From Butyrivibrio hungatei DSM 14810 (GTDB lineage Bacteria; Bacillota; Clostridia; Lachnospirales; Lachnospiraceae): a stretch of 64,000 nucleotides of DNA. The DNA lies in the NCBI RefSeq assembly GCF_900143205.1, contig NZ_FRDH01000007.1, forward strand, positions 145,490-209,489, in the 5' to 3' direction. A program made the translations under genes and the position numbers. The notes beneath the pieces were generated by a model. The model was not told where the DNA came from. It worked only from the letters and a program-made list of their open reading frames with translations, and did no database searches. Below, in pieces: positions 51,310 through 63,062 of the stretch. Each line of letters opens with the position of its first letter. Within the stretch, counting starts at the first letter, position 1.

Positions 51310-54300
51310 TTACTCCTCTTCTGAGATTGAAACTTCATCATCTTCAATGTCGATTGCATCTTCAAACTCATCATCAAAGTCTTTCTTCTTTTTCTTAAGA
51401 ATAAGCTTCTCTGGATCCTTGAAGTTTGCGTCAGTATTAAGAGCTGTATTTCTATATCTCTTCATACCTGTACCAGCAGGGATCAGCTTACCGATAATAA
51501 CGTTTTCCTTAAGTCCGATAAGTGGATCAACCTTACCCTTGATAGCAGCATCAGTAAGAACCTTAGTTGTCTCCTGGAATGATGCAGCTGAAAGGAATGA
51601 GTTAGTTGCAAGAGCAGCCTTTGTAATACCGAGTATTACCTGCTTACCCTCTGCAGGTCTCTTACCTTCACTGATAAGTGCTTCGTTACTATCTTCAAAA
51701 TCAAGTACATCTACAAGTGTTCCTGGGAGGAATTCTGTATCTCCACTCTCGTCGATTCTTACCTTCTTAAGCATCTGACGAACAATAACTTCGATATGCT
51801 TATCGCAGATATCAACACCCTGTAAACGATATACTCTCTGAACTTCTCTTAAGAGATAATCCTGTACTGCACGGATACCCTTAATCTTAAGAAGATCGTG
51901 TGGGTTAACTGAACCTTCAGTAAGTTCATCACCAGCTTCAATTGTCATTCCATCCTGAACCTTGATACGTGATCCATAAGGAATGAGGTAAGCCTTTGAT
52001 TCACCAGTCTCATCGTTAGTTACAATAACTTCACGCTTCTTCTTGGTATCTCTGATCTCAACCTGTCCATCAAGCTCTGAAATAATAGCAAGTCCCTTTG
52101 GCTTTCTTGCCTCGAAAAGCTCTTCTACTCTAGGAAGACCCTGAGTAATATCGCCACCGGCAACACCACCAGTATGGAATGTTCTCATTGTAAGCTGTGT
52201 ACCAGGCTCACCGATTGACTGAGCAGCAATAATACCAACTGCCTCACCAACCTGTACAGCCTCACCAGTTGCCATGTTTGCACCGTAGCACTTAGCACAG
52301 ATTCCGTTGTGTGAACGGCATGTAAGAATTGTACGGATCTTAACAGCTTCAACTGGCTGACCCTTAGCATTAACGCCTACTGAAAGGATCTTAGCTGCTC
52401 TTGATGGTGTGATCATGTGATTCTTCTTAACGATCACGTTACCATCTTTATCTTTAATAGTCTCGCAAGAATATCTTCCTGTGATTCTATCCTTTAATGG
52501 CTCGATTGTTTCTTTACCATCCATGAATGCCTTTACAGTCATTCCTGGGATTACTTCCTTGTCTGCGCAGCAGTCGATGTCACGGATAATGAGTTCCTGT
52601 GATACGTCAACCATTCGACGTGTAAGGTATCCTGAATCGGCTGTACGAAGAGCTGTATCTGACAGACCCTTACGAGCACCGTGAGCTGACATAAAGTATT
52701 CCAAAACGTCAAGACCTTCACGGAAGTTTGACTTGATAGGAAGTTCGATTGTACGACCTGTTGTATCAGCCATAAGTCCACGCATACCTGCGAGCTGCTT
52801 GATCTGCTGGTTACTACCACGGGCACCAGAGTCAGCCATCATGTAGATGTTGTTGTACTTATCAAGACCAGCAAGAAGCTCATCAGTAAGCTTTTTATCT
52901 GTCTCCATCCAAGTATCAACTACTGCACGGTAACGCTCTTCGTCTGTGATAAGACCACGGCGGAAGTTCATAGCGATTTTATCAACTGTAGCCTGTGCTT
53001 CATCAAGCATTTCCTGCTTCTGCTTTGGCACTGTCATATCTGCGATAGATACTGTCATAGCAGCGCGTGTTGAATAGTGATAACCAGTAGCTTTGATCTT
53101 ATCAAGAACCTCTGCTGTAGCAAATGTTCCGTGAGTATTGATCATAGCTGTAACAATCTGCTTGAGCTGCTTCTTACCAACCATGAAGTCAACTTCAAGT
53201 TTGAACTCGTTTTCTGGAACTGTTCTATCAACAAATCCAAGGTCCTGAGGAATGATCTCATTGAAGAGGAATCTACCAAGAGTTGACTCTACGATTCCAG
53301 TTCCAACTGTTCCATCAGCCTTAGTTCTGTCCATTCTAATCTTAATTCTTGTCTGAAGTGTGCAGTAACCATTCTCATAAGCAAGAATAGCTTCGTCAAC
53401 ACTCTTAAAGAACTTACCTTCGCCAAGAGCACCAGGTCTCTCCTGTGTCAAATAGTAGATACCGAGTACCATATCCTGTGTAGGAACGTTTACTGGGCCA
53501 CCATCTGAAGGCTTAAGAAGGTTATTAGGTGCAAGCATGAGGAATCTACACTCAGCCTGTGCCTCTACTGACAATGGAAGGTGAACAGCCATCTGGTCAC
53601 CATCGAAGTCGGCGTTGAAAGGTGTACATACAAGAGGATGAAGCTTGATAGCCTTACCTTCTACAAGAATTGGCTCAAATGCCTGAATACCAAGTCTGTG
53701 AAGTGTGGGGGCACGGTTCAGCATAACTGGGTGCTCCTTAATTACATCCTCAAGAACGTCCCAAACCTGCTCATCAAGTCTCTCAACGAGCTTTTTAGCG
53801 TTCTTTATGTTCTGTGAAATTCCTCTAGAAACAAGTTCTTTCATAACGAAAGGCTTGAAAAGCTCAATAGCCATTTCCTTAGGAAGTCCACACTGATAAA
53901 TCTTAAGTTCTGGTCCTACTACGATAACTGAACGTCCTGAATAGTCAACACGCTTACCAAGAAGGTTCTGACGGAAACGTCCTGATTTACCTTTGAGCAT
54001 GTCAGAAAGTGACTTGAGTGCTCTGTTACCAGGTCCTGTTACAGGTCTTCCTCTTCTGCCGTTATCGATAAGGGCATCTACAGCCTCCTGAAGCATTCTT
54101 TTCTCGTTGCGAACGATGATATCAGGTGCACCGAGATCAAGAAGTCTCTTAAGTCTGTTATTTCTATTGATAATTCTTCTGTAAAGATCGTTAAGATCTG
54201 ATGTAGCGAAACGTCCACCGTCAAGCTGTACCATAGGACGAAGATCTGGTGGGATTACTGGGATGCAATCCATGATCATCCATGCAGGATTGTTTCCAGA

Positions 54301-55047
54301 CTCTCTAAATGCTTCTACTACTTCGAGACGCTTAATAATTCTAGCTCTCTTCTGTCCGCTTGATGTATCAAGACCTTCTTTAAGTTCCTGATATTCAGCT
54401 TCAAGATCAATTGCCTGAAGAAGCTCTTTAATGGACTCAGCGCCCATTCCAGCACGGAACTTTCCGCCCCACTCTTCTCTGGCATCCTGGTATTCTTTCT
54501 CAGAAAGAACCTGTTTGTACTCAAGTGAAGTCTCACCTGGATCAAGTACTATATATGAAGCAAAGTAAAGAACTTTCTCAAGTACACGTGGAGAAAGATC
54601 AAGGATAAGACCCATTCTACTAGGTATTCCCTTGAAGTACCAGATATGAGAAACAGGAGCTGCAAGCTCGATGAATCCCATTCTCTCACGACGTACGCTG
54701 CTCTTTGTGATCTCTACGCCACAACGATCGCAGACAACGCCCTTATATCTGATCTTCTTATACTTACCACAGTGACATTCCCAGTCTTTAGTTGGTCCAA
54801 ATATTCTTTCGCAGAAAAGACCATCTCTTTCTGGCTTCAATGTTCTGTAGTTGATTGTCTCTGGCTTTGTTACCTCGCCACTATGTGGGTCATTATCGAT
54901 TCTATGTGCCCAGCTTCTGATCTTTTCTGGTGATGCAAGTCCAATCTTGATTGAGTCAAAGGTCATAGGCTGATAGGTCTGCTGCTGTGTACTACTTCTT
55001 CCGCTTGAAGCTTCATTTATTGCTTTATTCATAGTTGAATCAGACAT
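51310..55047 (-). CDS. rpoC: DNA-directed RNA polymerase subunit beta'
   Basis: 1245 residues. The N-terminal zinc ligands [20 protein letters not shown], the catalytic Mg site [15 protein letters not shown], the bridge/trigger region [16 protein letters not shown], and the second zinc site [13 protein letters not shown] are all visible. An acidic C-terminal tail ([14 protein letters not shown]) is usual in this lineage. It follows rpoB by 44 bases. No intrinsic terminator with a U-run separates it from the rpsL promoter. Confidence 0.99.
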   Translation of the reverse strand: MSDSTMNKAINEASSGRSSTQQQTYQPMTFDSIKIGLASPEKIRSWAHRIDNDPHSGEVTKPETINYRTLKPERDGLFCERIFGPTKDWECHCGKYKKIRYKGVVCDRCGVEITKSSVRRERMGFIELAAPVSHIWYFKGIPSRMGLILDLSPRVLEKVLYFASYIVLDPGETSLEYKQVLSEKEYQDAREEWGGKFRAGMGAESIKELLQAIDLEAEYQELKEGLDTSSGQKRARIIKRLEVVEAFRESGNNPAWMIMDCIPVIPPDLRPMVQLDGGRFATSDLNDLYRRIINRNNRLKRLLDLGAPDIIVRNEKRMLQEAVDALIDNGRRGRPVTGPGNRALKSLSDMLKGKSGRFRQNLLGKRVDYSGRSVIVVGPELKIYQCGLPKEMAIELFKPFVMKELVSRGISQNIKNAKKLVERLDEQVWDVLEDVIKEHPVMLNRAPTLHRLGIQAFEPILVEGKAIKLHPLVCTPFNADFDGDQMAVHLPLSVEAQAECRFLMLAPNNLLKPSDGGPVNVPTQDMVLGIYYLTQERPGALGEGKFFKSVDEAILAYENGYCTLQTRIKIRMDRTKADGTVGTGIVESTLGRFLFNEIIPQDLGFVDRTVPENEFKLEVDFMVGKKQLKQIVTAMINTHGTFATAEVLDKIKATGYHYSTRAAMTVSIADMTVPKQKQEMLDEAQATVDKIAMNFRRGLITDEERYRAVVDTWMETDKKLTDELLAGLDKYNNIYMMADSGARGSNQQIKQLAGMRGLMADTTGRTIELPIKSNFREGLDVLEYFMSAHGARKGLSDTALRTADSGYLTRRMVDVSQELIIRDIDCCADKEVIPGMTVKAFMDGKETIEPLKDRITGRYSCETIKDKDGNVIVKKNHMITPSRAAKILSVGVNAKGQPVEAVKIRTILTCRSHNGICAKCYGANMATGEAVQVGEAVGIIAAQSIGEPGTQLTMRTFHTGGVAGGDITQGLPRVEELFEARKPKGLAIISELDGQVEIRDTKKKREVIVTNDETGESKAYLIPYGSRIKVQDGMTIEAGDELTEGSVNPHDLLKIKGIRAVQDYLLREVQRVYRLQGVDICDKHIEVIVRQMLKKVRIDESGDTEFLPGTLVDVLDFEDSNEALISEGKRPAEGKQVILGITKAALATNSFLSAASFQETTKVLTDAAIKGKVDPLIGLKENVIIGKLIPAGTGMKRYRNTALNTDANFKDPEKLILKKKKKDFDDEFEDAIDIEDDEVSISEEE

Positions 55048-55091
55048 TCGTAACCTCTTTTCTTTATGTTAAACGTAATCAACAGTCACAA

Positions 55092-58000
55092 TTACTCTTC
55101 ATCGGATGATTCGTCAAAATCGTCGAAACCTTCCTCATCAAAACCATCAGCGTCGCTCTCATCTGCTACAAGCTCGCCATCTTCATTAAAGCTCTGCTCT
55201 GTATATCCGTTAGCAGCGAAAGATTCCTGATTGTAATCGCGTCCTGATGTATCGCCTTCGATCTCATAGCGGTAATCAGAATCTGTATAATCAACGCTTT
55301 CCATAATTTCAACTTCTGTATTGTCTTCACGAAGAACTTTAATATCAAGTCCAAGTGACTGGAGCTCCTTAAGAAGAACCTTAAAGCTTTCTGGAACACC
55401 AGGTTCAGGAATGTTATCACCCTTAATGATTGCTTCGTAAGTCTTAACACGTCCTACAACGTCATCAGACTTAACTGTAAGGATTTCCTGAAGTGTATAA
55501 GCTGCACCGTAAGCTTCAAGTGCCCAAACTTCCATTTCTCCGAAACGCTGTCCACCGAACTGAGCTTTACCACCCAGAGGCTGCTGTGTTACTAATGAGT
55601 AAGGACCAGTTGAACGAGCGTGGATCTTATCATCTACAAGGTGATGGAGTTTGAGGTAATGCATGTGTCCAATAGTTGTTGGGCCATCGAACTTCTGACC
55701 TGTTCTACCATCACGGAGCTGTACCTTTCCGTCTGATCTGATAGGAACACCCTTCCAGAGTTCTCTGTGATCTCTGTTCTCATAGAGGTAATCCATGATC
55801 TCAGGAAGTACAAGATCCTTATACTTCTTCTCGAAGTCTTCCCATGAGCTGTTAACGTAATCGTTAGCCATCTCAAGAGTATCCTGAATATCTACCTCGT
55901 TTGCACCATCAAAGATAGGTGTTGCTACGTTAAATCCAAGAGCCTTAGCTGCAAGAGAAAGGTGGATCTCGAGGACCTGACCGATATTCATACGGGAAGG
56001 AACGCCGAGAGGGTTAAGTACGATATCAAGTGGTCTACCATTTGGAAGATATGGCATATCTTCAATAGGAAGTACACGTGAAACGACACCCTTGTTACCA
56101 TGACGACCAGCCATCTTATCACCAACAGAAATCTTTCTCTTCTGTGCGATATAGATACGAACTGCCTGATTTACACCAGGTGAAAGCTCATCGCCGTTAT
56201 CTCTTGTAAATACCTTAGCATCAACTACGATACCATATTCGCCGTGAGGAACTTTAAGAGATGTATCACGTACCTCTCTAGCCTTCTCACCGAAGATAGC
56301 TCTAAGGAGTCTCTCTTCTGCTGTAAGCTCTGTCTCTCCCTTAGGAGTAACCTTACCTACAAGAATATCACCGGCACGAACCTCAGCACCGATACGAATG
56401 ATACCACGATCATCAAGATCCTTAAGTGCATCATCACCTACGCCAGGAACATCACGAGTGATCTCTTCTGGTCCGAGCTTAGTCTCACGGGCTTCTGCTT
56501 CGTATTCTTCAATATGTACTGATGTATAAACATCATCACGAACAAGTCTCTCTGAAAGAAGAACAGCATCCTCGTAGTTGTAACCTTCCCATGTCATGAA
56601 ACCGATAAGAGGGTTCTTACCAAGACCAAGTTCTCCCTGTGAAGTAGAAGGTCCATCTGCGATAACCTGACCAGCTTCTACATGATCACCCTTGAATACG
56701 ATAGGTCTCTGATTGTAGCAGTTACTCTGGTTAGATCTCTGGAACTTAATAAGGTGGAACTCTTCCTTCTCACCATCATCATATGTCATCTGAATAAGCT
56801 TACTGTCAACGAAATCAACAGTTCCAGCTTTTCTAGCAACAACGCAAACACCTGAGTCAACAGCTGCCTTGCGCTCCATGCCAGTTCCTACTGCAGGAGC
56901 TTCAGTTGTAAGAAGAGGTACGGCCTGACGCTGCATGTTTGATCCCATCAGCGCACGGTTAGCATCGTCGTTCTCAAGGAATGGGATAAGTGCTGTAGCA
57001 ACTGAGAATACCATTCTAGGAGATACGTCCATGTACTCAAAAGCTGTCTTAGGATAAGCTGATGTCTCTTCTCTGTAACGACCAGATACAGAATTCTTCT
57101 TGAAGTATCCGTTCTCATCGAGAGGAGTATTAGCCTGAGCTACATGGTAATTATCCTCTTCATCTGCTGTAAGGTACTCAACCTCATCTGTTACCCTTGG
57201 ATTCTCAGGGTCGGACTGGTCAACCTTACGATATGGAGCCTCTATGAAACCATAATCATTAACTCTTGCATAGCTTGCAAGTGAGTTGATAAGACCGATG
57301 TTAGGTCCTTCAGGTGTCTCGATAGGGCACATACGTCCATAATGTGTATAGTGTACGTCTCGAACCTCGAATCCGGCTCTATCTCTTGAAAGGCCGCCAG
57401 GACCAAGTGCTGAAAGACGTCTCTTATGTGTAAGCTCACCAAGAGGGTTGTTCTGATCCATAAACTGTGAAAGCTGTGAAGATCCGAAGAACTCCTTTAC
57501 TGCAGCCTGTACAGGTTTGATGTTGATCAGAGACTGAGGAGAAACTTCCTCTGTATCGTGAGTAGTCATTCTCTCACGTACAACTCTCTCAAGTCTTGAT
57601 AAACCGATACGATACTGGTTCTGAAGAAGCTCACCTACGCAACGGATACGTCTGTTACCTAAGTGGTCGATATCGTCATCGTTACCAATTCCATATTCAA
57701 CATGGATGTTATAGTTAATAGAAGCAATGATATCTTCCTTAGTAATGTGCTTAGGAATAAGTTCATGTACACGCTTCTTGATTGTCTCTGCAAGTCCTTC
57801 AGGATCATTCTTGGCTGAGTACTCTTCAAGAATCTCCTTAAGAACAGGATAGTATACGTCCTCGTTGATTCCGAGCTGCTCTGGATCACACTCGATGAAG
57901 TGTGTGATATCAACCATCATATTAGAAAGAACTTTGATGTTGCGCTCTTCACCCTGAATAAGTACGTAAGGGATAGCACTGTTCTGAATCTCAGTAGCGA

Positions 58001-58961
58001 GTGCACGATCAACCTTAGTACCAGCTGATGCGATCATCTCGCCTGTTGTCTCATCAACAACATCCTCTGCAAGAACATGTCCGCTAATACGATTCTTGAA
58101 ATGAAGCTTCTTATTGAACTTATATCTTCCGACCTTAGCAAGATCATATCTTCTAGGGTCAAAGAACATAGCATTAATAAGACTCTCCGCACTCTCAACT
58201 GAAAGTGGCTCACCAGGACGGATCTTTCTGTAAAGTTCAAGAAGACCGCTCTGATAATCTGTCGAAGAATCCTTAGAAAAGCTTCCCTGAATCTTAGGCT
58301 CATCACCAAAGAGTTCAAGAATTTCCTCATTTGTACCAATACCAAGTGCTCTGATGAGTACAGTTACAGGAACCTTTCTGGTTCTGTCTACTCTTGCATA
58401 GAACACGTCATTAGAGTCTGTCTCATACTCGAGCCAAGCTCCTCTGTTAGGGATAACAGTACATGCAATGAGTTCCTTACCGATCTTATCATATGTAATA
58501 TCATAATAGATACCGGGTGAACGAACCAACTGGCTGACAATAACTCTTTCAGCTCCGTTGATAACAAAGGTACCAGTTGCTGTCATAAGAGGAAGATCGC
58601 CCATGAAAATCTCATGTTCTGTAATCTCGTCTTTCTCTTTGTTATGAAGACGAACCTTAACCTTTAAAGGTGCAGCGAAAGTAGCGTCTCTTTCTTTGCA
58701 CTTTTCAATTGTATTCTTGTTCTTGTCAATCTCATCCTCGCAAAGCTTGAAATCAACAAATTCCAAACTGAGCTTGCCACTGTAATCTTCAATAGGAGAG
58801 ATATCGTCAAAGACTTCTTTTAAGCCTTCGTCAAGAAACCATTGATAAGAGTTCTTCTGAACTTCGATCAGGTTTGGCATCTCCAGGACTTCCTTCTGGC
58901 GCTGGAAACTCATACGTATGTTTTTACCAGAGCCGGTAGGATGTAATCTGTTTTTTTCCAT
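55092..58961 (-). CDS. rpoB: DNA-directed RNA polymerase subunit beta
   Basis: About 1289 residues. The rifampicin-binding cluster is wild-type in form ([40 protein letters not shown]). Further signatures are [29 protein letters not shown] and [21 protein letters not shown] choose the ATG at 58961 because GGGGTGA is six bases upstream; an ATG two codons earlier abuts that site. The C-terminus carries an acidic extension. Promoter TTGACA-17-TAAGAT is 110-140 bases upstream, giving a long leader. Confidence 0.98.
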   Translation of the reverse strand: MEKNRLHPTGSGKNIRMSFQRQKEVLEMPNLIEVQKNSYQWFLDEGLKEVFDDISPIEDYSGKLSLEFVDFKLCEDEIDKNKNTIEKCKERDATFAAPLKVKVRLHNKEKDEITEHEIFMGDLPLMTATGTFVINGAERVIVSQLVRSPGIYYDITYDKIGKELIACTVIPNRGAWLEYETDSNDVFYARVDRTRKVPVTVLIRALGIGTNEEILELFGDEPKIQGSFSKDSSTDYQSGLLELYRKIRPGEPLSVESAESLINAMFFDPRRYDLAKVGRYKFNKKLHFKNRISGHVLAEDVVDETTGEMIASAGTKVDRALATEIQNSAIPYVLIQGEERNIKVLSNMMVDITHFIECDPEQLGINEDVYYPVLKEILEEYSAKNDPEGLAETIKKRVHELIPKHITKEDIIASINYNIHVEYGIGNDDDIDHLGNRRIRCVGELLQNQYRIGLSRLERVVRERMTTHDTEEVSPQSLINIKPVQAAVKEFFGSSQLSQFMDQNNPLGELTHKRRLSALGPGGLSRDRAGFEVRDVHYTHYGRMCPIETPEGPNIGLINSLASYARVNDYGFIEAPYRKVDQSDPENPRVTDEVEYLTADEEDNYHVAQANTPLDENGYFKKNSVSGRYREETSAYPKTAFEYMDVSPRMVFSVATALIPFLENDDANRALMGSNMQRQAVPLLTTEAPAVGTGMERKAAVDSGVCVVARKAGTVDFVDSKLIQMTYDDGEKEEFHLIKFQRSNQSNCYNQRPIVFKGDHVEAGQVIADGPSTSQGELGLGKNPLIGFMTWEGYNYEDAVLLSERLVRDDVYTSVHIEEYEAEARETKLGPEEITRDVPGVGDDALKDLDDRGIIRIGAEVRAGDILVGKVTPKGETELTAEERLLRAIFGEKAREVRDTSLKVPHGEYGIVVDAKVFTRDNGDELSPGVNQAVRIYIAQKRKISVGDKMAGRHGNKGVVSRVLPIEDMPYLPNGRPLDIVLNPLGVPSRMNIGQVLEIHLSLAAKALGFNVATPIFDGANEVDIQDTLEMANDYVNSSWEDFEKKYKDLVLPEIMDYLYENRDHRELWKGVPIRSDGKVQLRDGRTGQKFDGPTTIGHMHYLKLHHLVDDKIHARSTGPYSLVTQQPLGGKAQFGGQRFGEMEVWALEAYGAAYTLQEILTVKSDDVVGRVKTYEAIIKGDNIPEPGVPESFKVLLKELQSLGLDIKVLREDNTEVEIMESVDYTDSDYRYEIEGDTSGRDYNQESFAANGYTEQSFNEDGELVADESDADGFDEEGFDDFDESSDEE

Positions 58962-59066
58962 TGACATTCACCCCGTTCTTAAATATTTTCGTAGTGGTAA
59001 TACGGATTTTTTTGCACAGAAAAAAGAGCGCAAAAAAGCCCACCACACCACAATAGTGCATTATCC

Positions 59067-59095
59067 ATCTTACATCTAACTAAATTCCGTGTCAA
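59067..59095 (-). promoter_or_regulatory. rpoBC promoter
   Basis: TTGACA, 17-base spacer, TAAGAT on the minus strand, with TG directly before the -10. It is separate from the rplJL promoter and lies after their terminator. Confidence 0.75.
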
Positions 59096-59124
59096 GAACT
59101 TTTTATAAAAAACAATCAGACTCG

Positions 59125-59165
59125 AAAATGCTCCGCATTTTCTCATTTGGCGCTTCGCGCCAAAT
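59125..59165. repeat. Two adjacent short hairpins between rplL and rpoB
   Basis: AAAATGC-TCC-GCATTTT (59125-59141) and ATTTGGCGC-TTC-GCGCCAAAT (59145-59165) are perfect inverted repeats with 3-base loops (GGA and GAA on the minus strand). They lie between the rplL terminator and the rpoB promoter. Confidence 0.75.
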
Positions 59166-59173
59166 ATATAAAT

Positions 59174-59216
59174 AAAAAAGAGGCAGACATGTAAGTAAAC
59201 TTACATCTGCCTCTTT
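59174..59216 (-). terminator. rplJL terminator
   Basis: An 11-bp stem AAAGAGGCAGA / TCTGCCTCTTT with an inner GTAA / TTAC extension, followed by TTTTTTATTT on the minus strand. Confidence 0.82.
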
Positions 59217-59251
59217 CATTATTTATCTGCTTGTCTTTGAAGTAATCAAAA

Positions 59252-59629
59252 TTACTTAAGAGTGATCTTAGCACCCTCAGCCTCAAGCTTAGCCTTGATG
59301 TCATCAGCCTCAGCCTTAGCTGCGCCTTCCTTAACCATCTTAGGAGCGCCATCAACGAGATCCTTTGCTTCCTTAAGTCCAAGACCTGTGATCTCACGAA
59401 CAACCTTGATAACCTTAACCTTGTTAGGACCTACTTCTGTAAGCTCTACGTTGAACTCAGACTTCTCCTCGCCTGCTGCTGCTGCGCCAGCACCTGCTGC
59501 TGCAACTACAACGCCTGCTGCTGCAGATACGCCGAACTCTTCCTCGCAAGCCTTTACGAGATCATTTAACTCAAGAACTGTTAACTCTTTGATAGCATCA
59601 ATAATTTCTGCTGTAGATAACTTTGCCAT
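59252..59629 (-). CDS. rplL: 50S ribosomal protein L7/L12
   Basis: 125 residues: N-terminal dimerisation helices ([20 protein letters not shown]), an Ala/Gly-rich hinge at about 35-52, and the C-terminal factor-binding domain ([20 protein letters not shown]). It forms the ribosomal stalk with L10 and recruits EF-Tu and EF-G. Second gene of rplJL, followed by a terminator. Confidence 0.99.
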   Translation of the reverse strand: MAKLSTAEIIDAIKELTVLELNDLVKACEEEFGVSAAAGVVVAAAGAGAAAAGEEKSEFNVELTEVGPNKVKVIKVVREITGLGLKEAKDLVDGAPKMVKEGAAKAEADDIKAKLEAEGAKITLK

Positions 59630-59700
59630 TTTATATACCTCCGTATAGTATAATCAATAAATTTTTGTTTTCATTACTTTAAGCACTCAGTACGATCAGA

Positions 59701-60276
59701 TTACTCTGCTGCAGGTGCTTCTGCTGCAACTTCTTCAGTTGCTGGTGCCTCTGCTGTATCAGCTGGAGTTTCCTCTGCTGCTGGAGCTGCCTCACCATTC
59801 TTCTCTGCGATCTGCTTAATAACACGAGCGAAGTTTGTGATAGGTGACTGCATAGAGCCAAGCAACTTGGAAAGAAGAACTTCCTTTGAAGGGATTGCAG
59901 CGATTTCTGTCATAGCGTCAGCATCATAGTACTTACCTTCTATAACACCACCCTTAATCTCAAGAGCCTTAGCAGTTTTAGCAAACTCGTAAAGTACACG
60001 AGCTGGTGCAGCTGGATCTGTTGTTGAAACAGCCATTGCGCTAGGACCATTAAGGAGATCCTTAAGCTGCTCGAAATCTGTTCCCTTGAATGCGAAGTTC
60101 ATCATCGTATTCTTGTAAACCTTATATGTTACGCCTTCTGCACGAAGTTTCTTACGAAGCTCAGTATCCTGTGCTACTGTAAGTCCACGGTGATCTACAA
60201 GTACGACAGCCTGTGCGTCTTTAATCTTCTCTGAAATCTCATCAACTACAGGCTTTTTTAATTCAACCTTTGCCAT
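59701..60276 (-). CDS. rplJ: 50S ribosomal protein L10
   Basis: 191 residues. The conserved part is residues 1-162 (VVLVDHRGLTVAQDTELRK, VTYKVYKNTMMNFAFKGTDF, KLLGSMQSPITNFARVIKQI). The last 30 residues are an Ala/Glu/Pro-rich tail (EAAPAAEETPADTAEAPATE) beyond the usual 165-175. It anchors L7/L12 dimers and represses its own operon by binding the leader. AGGAGG precedes the ATG. Confidence 0.98.
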   Translation of the reverse strand: MAKVELKKPVVDEISEKIKDAQAVVLVDHRGLTVAQDTELRKKLRAEGVTYKVYKNTMMNFAFKGTDFEQLKDLLNGPSAMAVSTTDPAAPARVLYEFAKTAKALEIKGGVIEGKYYDADAMTEIAAIPSKEVLLSKLLGSMQSPITNFARVIKQIAEKNGEAAPAAEETPADTAEAPATEEVAAEAPAAE

Positions 60277-60437
60277 CTTCTTACCTCCTTATAGAATTAA
60301 CCGCCGAAAAAAAGCCCCTCGAAGACATCGAGAGGCAAAAAGTCTAAATAATAACTTTTCCTCGGTAGGCGGATCATCATTATGTTCTTACGAACACCTA
60401 CTGTCTTCGGACGGTTGTCTGTCTTTTTCAGACGACC
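60277..60437 (-). promoter_or_regulatory. L10 leader with attenuator
   Basis: The 160-base transcribed leader folds on the minus strand and ends in a terminator (60307-60336): stem GCCTCTCGA / TCGAGGGGC, then TTTTTTT, about 20 bases before the rplJ ribosome binding site. The position and layout match the known L10 leader family. A K-turn-like internal part could not be checked by eye. Confidence 0.82.
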
Positions 60438-60443
60438 TTAGTA

Positions 60444-60472
60444 AAGATATCACAAACACATATACTTGTCAA
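60444..60472 (-). promoter_or_regulatory. rplJL promoter
   Basis: TTGACA, 17-base spacer, TATCTT on the minus strand, with TGA before the -10. It begins 16 bases after the CapA-like stop codon. Confidence 0.85.
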
Positions 60473-60487
60473 CATTATTTTATTATT

Positions 60488-61735
60488 TTATCTAGGACTG
60501 ATATATCCGTTAGAATCAAGTACTATTCCTGGTGACATTCCAGCCATCTCATTAAGCACTCTCATCTTCTCATCACCTACAGCTTCATATACGCTACATC
60601 CGCTTTGAATTGCAGGTACAAACTGTAAGTTCACTGATCCATTTTTGTGAAGAGTTGCTACCATCATTCCTGTATCAAGCGTCTTAGAATTAAAGATATA
60701 ATTTCCAAGGCTATATACAACAGGAACTCCATTTACATAATCAATCTTTTGAAGTACATGTGGATGAGCTCCTATAATAAGATTTGCTCCCGCATCTGTA
60801 ATTTCTTTTGCCTGATCAGTCTGAAGATAATCAACTTCGGATGTACTCTCTGTTCCCCAATGGATAAAGACTATAACATAGGCATTCTTTTCTCTTGCTT
60901 CTCTTACTCTATCCAACAAAAGCGAATCATCAAAGCATCTAAATACGCCTGCGCTAGTCTCTGTAGCGCCCTTGGTATCAGGATTATCAAGTCTTTCAAT
61001 CTGTGTAGCACAGATGATTGCAATCTTCATGCCACTGTCAGTGATGTAATATACAGGATGTGAAGCTTCATCAAGATTTTTGCCAGCTCCAGCATACACA
61101 ATCCCAGCATCATTAACAGTTGTAAACGTATCTAAAAGAGCCTGTTCTCCATAATCATATGCATGGTTATTGGCAAGTCCAACTATATCTACACCCATAT
61201 CATTTAATATAGAAGCTGTCTCAGGTCTTGCCCTGAATGTATAGGTCTTACCTGCAGTAGGAGTTCCTCCATTAGAATATGGAAACTCGTTGTTGACCAT
61301 CATGATATCAACACCCTGCATCTTTTCAAGAAGGCTACTTCCAACTACGCCAACAGCTGTATTCCCTGCTCTTGCAAAAGCATCGCCAACTGCATAGTTA
61401 TCATCAAAGAGAATATCACCAGCAAATCCGATAGTTACAGTATCATCATCCGCCGCAGCGATTACATGTGTATAATCCTCATCGCCTTCATATATGATTG
61501 CCGCTCTCTTTGCACCTTCCTCACTATCAACCGCTGCATTTGGAGCTGTACTTGCTTCTGGAATGTCTTCCCATCCACTTACCAGCTTCACTCCTCCGCC
61601 CTGAGTCGAATCATTTATCTTCTTGATCACGAGAATTCCAAGGATTCCAGCAAAAAGAACTATCGACAACGTCAAAATAAAGACTCTGACAGCCAAAACA
61701 CCATTATTAACTTCTCTTTTACCACTATTTCTCAT
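60488..61735 (-). CDS. CapA-family membrane metallophosphatase inserted between rplA and rplJ
   Basis: 415 residues from ATG 61735. One N-terminal membrane helix (VRVFILTLSIVLFAGILGIL) and a linker precede a CapA domain from about residue 85: VTIGFAGDILFDDNYA, VDIMMVNNEFPYSNGG, VDIVGLANNHAYDYGEQALL, FIHWGTESTSEVD, LIIGAHPHVLQK and VYSLGNYIFNS. The catalytic domain faces outward. No ribosome binding site is visible, and the extended -10 TGTTATACT ends seven bases before the ATG, so the mRNA is probably leaderless. Insertion here breaks the otherwise conserved rplKAJL block. A second CapA gene is at 30974-32425. Confidence 0.87.
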   Translation of the reverse strand: MRNSGKREVNNGVLAVRVFILTLSIVLFAGILGILVIKKINDSTQGGGVKLVSGWEDIPEASTAPNAAVDSEEGAKRAAIIYEGDEDYTHVIAAADDDTVTIGFAGDILFDDNYAVGDAFARAGNTAVGVVGSSLLEKMQGVDIMMVNNEFPYSNGGTPTAGKTYTFRARPETASILNDMGVDIVGLANNHAYDYGEQALLDTFTTVNDAGIVYAGAGKNLDEASHPVYYITDSGMKIAIICATQIERLDNPDTKGATETSAGVFRCFDDSLLLDRVREAREKNAYVIVFIHWGTESTSEVDYLQTDQAKEITDAGANLIIGAHPHVLQKIDYVNGVPVVYSLGNYIFNSKTLDTGMMVATLHKNGSVNLQFVPAIQSGCSVYEAVGDEKMRVLNEMAGMSPGIVLDSNGYISPR

Positions 61736-61742
61736 AAAAAAC

Positions 61743-61751
61743 AGTATAACA
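61743..61751 (-). promoter_or_regulatory. Extended -10 promoter of the CapA-like gene
   Basis: TGTTATACT on the minus strand lies seven bases before the ATG and is nested against the rplA terminator. No clear -35. Confidence 0.55.
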
Positions 61752-61752
61752 T

Positions 61753-61785
61753 AAAAAAGAAGCAAGTCGATAAACGACTTGCTTC
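61753..61785 (-). terminator. rplKA terminator
   Basis: An 11-bp perfect stem GAAGCAAGTCG / CGACTTGCTTC with a 5-base loop is followed by TTTTTT on the minus strand. Confidence 0.85.
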
Positions 61786-61807
61786 TCAAATTTACATTTT
61801 ATGCAAA

Positions 61808-62497
61808 TTAATACTTGTTAGAAACAACCTTAACACCAGGGCCCATTGTTGTAGCAAGAGTGATGCTCTTGAGGTACTGACCCTTTACAGATGCTGGCTT
61901 AGCCTTTGTGATAGCATCCATAAGTGCGTTGAAGTTCTGCTCGAGCTGCTCCTCTGTGAAAGAAGCCTTTCCAACTGGAACGTGGATGATGTTAGCCTTA
62001 TCAAGTCTGTACTCAATCTTACCAGCCTTGATATCGTTAACAGCCTTTGTTACATCCATAGTAACTGTACCAGCCTTAGGGTTTGGCATAAGTCCCTTAG
62101 GACCAAGTACCTTACCAAGACGTCCTACAACACCCATCATATCAGGTGTAGCAACTACAACGTCAAAATCAAGCCATCCTTCGTTCTGGATCTTTGGAAT
62201 AAGGTCCTCACCGCCAACGTAATCTGCGCCAGCTGCCTGAGCCTCATCAAGCTTTGTACCCTTAGCGAATACAAGAACCTTAACTGTCTTACCTGTGCCG
62301 TTTGGAAGTACTACAGCGCCTCTGATCTGCTGATCAGCGTGACGGCTGTCACAACCTGTTCTGATGTGAAGTTCAACTGTCTCGTCAAACTTTGCAGTAG
62401 CTGACTTCTTAACAAGAGCTATTGCATCAGCGGCTTCATACTGCTGAGTCTTATCGATAAGCTTAGCAGCTTCTACGTATTTCTTTCCGTGTTTCAT
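61808..62497 (-). CDS. rplA: 50S ribosomal protein L1
   Basis: 229 residues. Signatures [54 protein letters not shown]. It forms the L1 stalk of the 50S subunit and in many bacteria represses rplKA translation. Follows rplK by 13 bases. Confidence 0.99.
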   Translation of the reverse strand: MKHGKKYVEAAKLIDKTQQYEAADAIALVKKSATAKFDETVELHIRTGCDSRHADQQIRGAVVLPNGTGKTVKVLVFAKGTKLDEAQAAGADYVGGEDLIPKIQNEGWLDFDVVVATPDMMGVVGRLGKVLGPKGLMPNPKAGTVTMDVTKAVNDIKAGKIEYRLDKANIIHVPVGKASFTEEQLEQNFNALMDAITKAKPASVKGQYLKSITLATTMGPGVKVVSNKY

Positions 62498-62510
62498 CTC
62501 TCATCCTCCA

Positions 62511-62936
62511 TCAGTCTTCTACTACAATACCCATACTACGTGCTGTACCAGCGATCATGCTCATAGCACCCTCGATGTCAACAGCATTAAGGTCAGGCAT
62601 CTTTGTCTCTGCAATCTTTCTAATCTCTTCCTTAGAAATTGTTGCAACCTTAGTCTTGTTAGGAACTCCAGAACCCTTCTGGATCTTAGCTGCCTTTTTA
62701 AGAAGAACAGCAGCTGGTGGAGTCTTTGTGATGAATGTGAAACTTCTGTCTGCATAAACTGTGATAACAACAGGGATGATAAGATCACCCTTATCTGCTG
62801 TCTGTGCGTTGAACTGCTTTGTGAATTCAACGATGTTTACACCATGCTGACCAAGTGCTGGTCCAACTGGTGGTGCTGGTGTTGCTTTACCAGCCTGGAT
62901 CTGTAACTTAATGTATCCTTCGACTTTCTTTGCCAT
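62511..62936 (-). CDS. rplK: 50S ribosomal protein L11
   Basis: 141 residues. Signatures [39 protein letters not shown] and [12 protein letters not shown]. GTPase-associated centre protein needed for stringent factor activation. AGGAGG precedes the ATG. Confidence 0.99.
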   Translation of the reverse strand: MAKKVEGYIKLQIQAGKATPAPPVGPALGQHGVNIVEFTKQFNAQTADKGDLIIPVVITVYADRSFTFITKTPPAAVLLKKAAKIQKGSGVPNKTKVATISKEEIRKIAETKMPDLNAVDIEGAMSMIAGTARSMGIVVED

Positions 62937-63062
62937 TATGGCACCTCCTGAAAATATGTGGTCGGCGCGCTACTACATAAATGTGTAACGCTCCCACTCA
63001 GCGGTTACGTGCAGCCATAAGCTGCTATATATTCAAACGCTCTCGCGTCCAAATATCAAATC
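62937..63062 (-). promoter_or_regulatory. Structured nusG-rplK intergenic region
   Basis: The RNA contains GTAACCGCTGAGTGGGAGC followed by GTTACAC, able to form a GTAAC/GTTAC hairpin with a GGGAG-bearing loop, then a distal GACCAC that could pair with the GTGG of GAGTGGGAG. A GTGGGAG-type element upstream of rplK is common in clostridia and is a candidate L1-binding autoregulatory site. I see no terminator or strong promoter. Confidence 0.5.

Noticed and set aside
61466-62404. 312-codon open frame on the plus strand
   Set aside because: It is antisense to rplA and the CapA-like gene, has no ribosome binding site and its product is Ser/Cys/Leu-rich without domain features; a shadow of biased codons.
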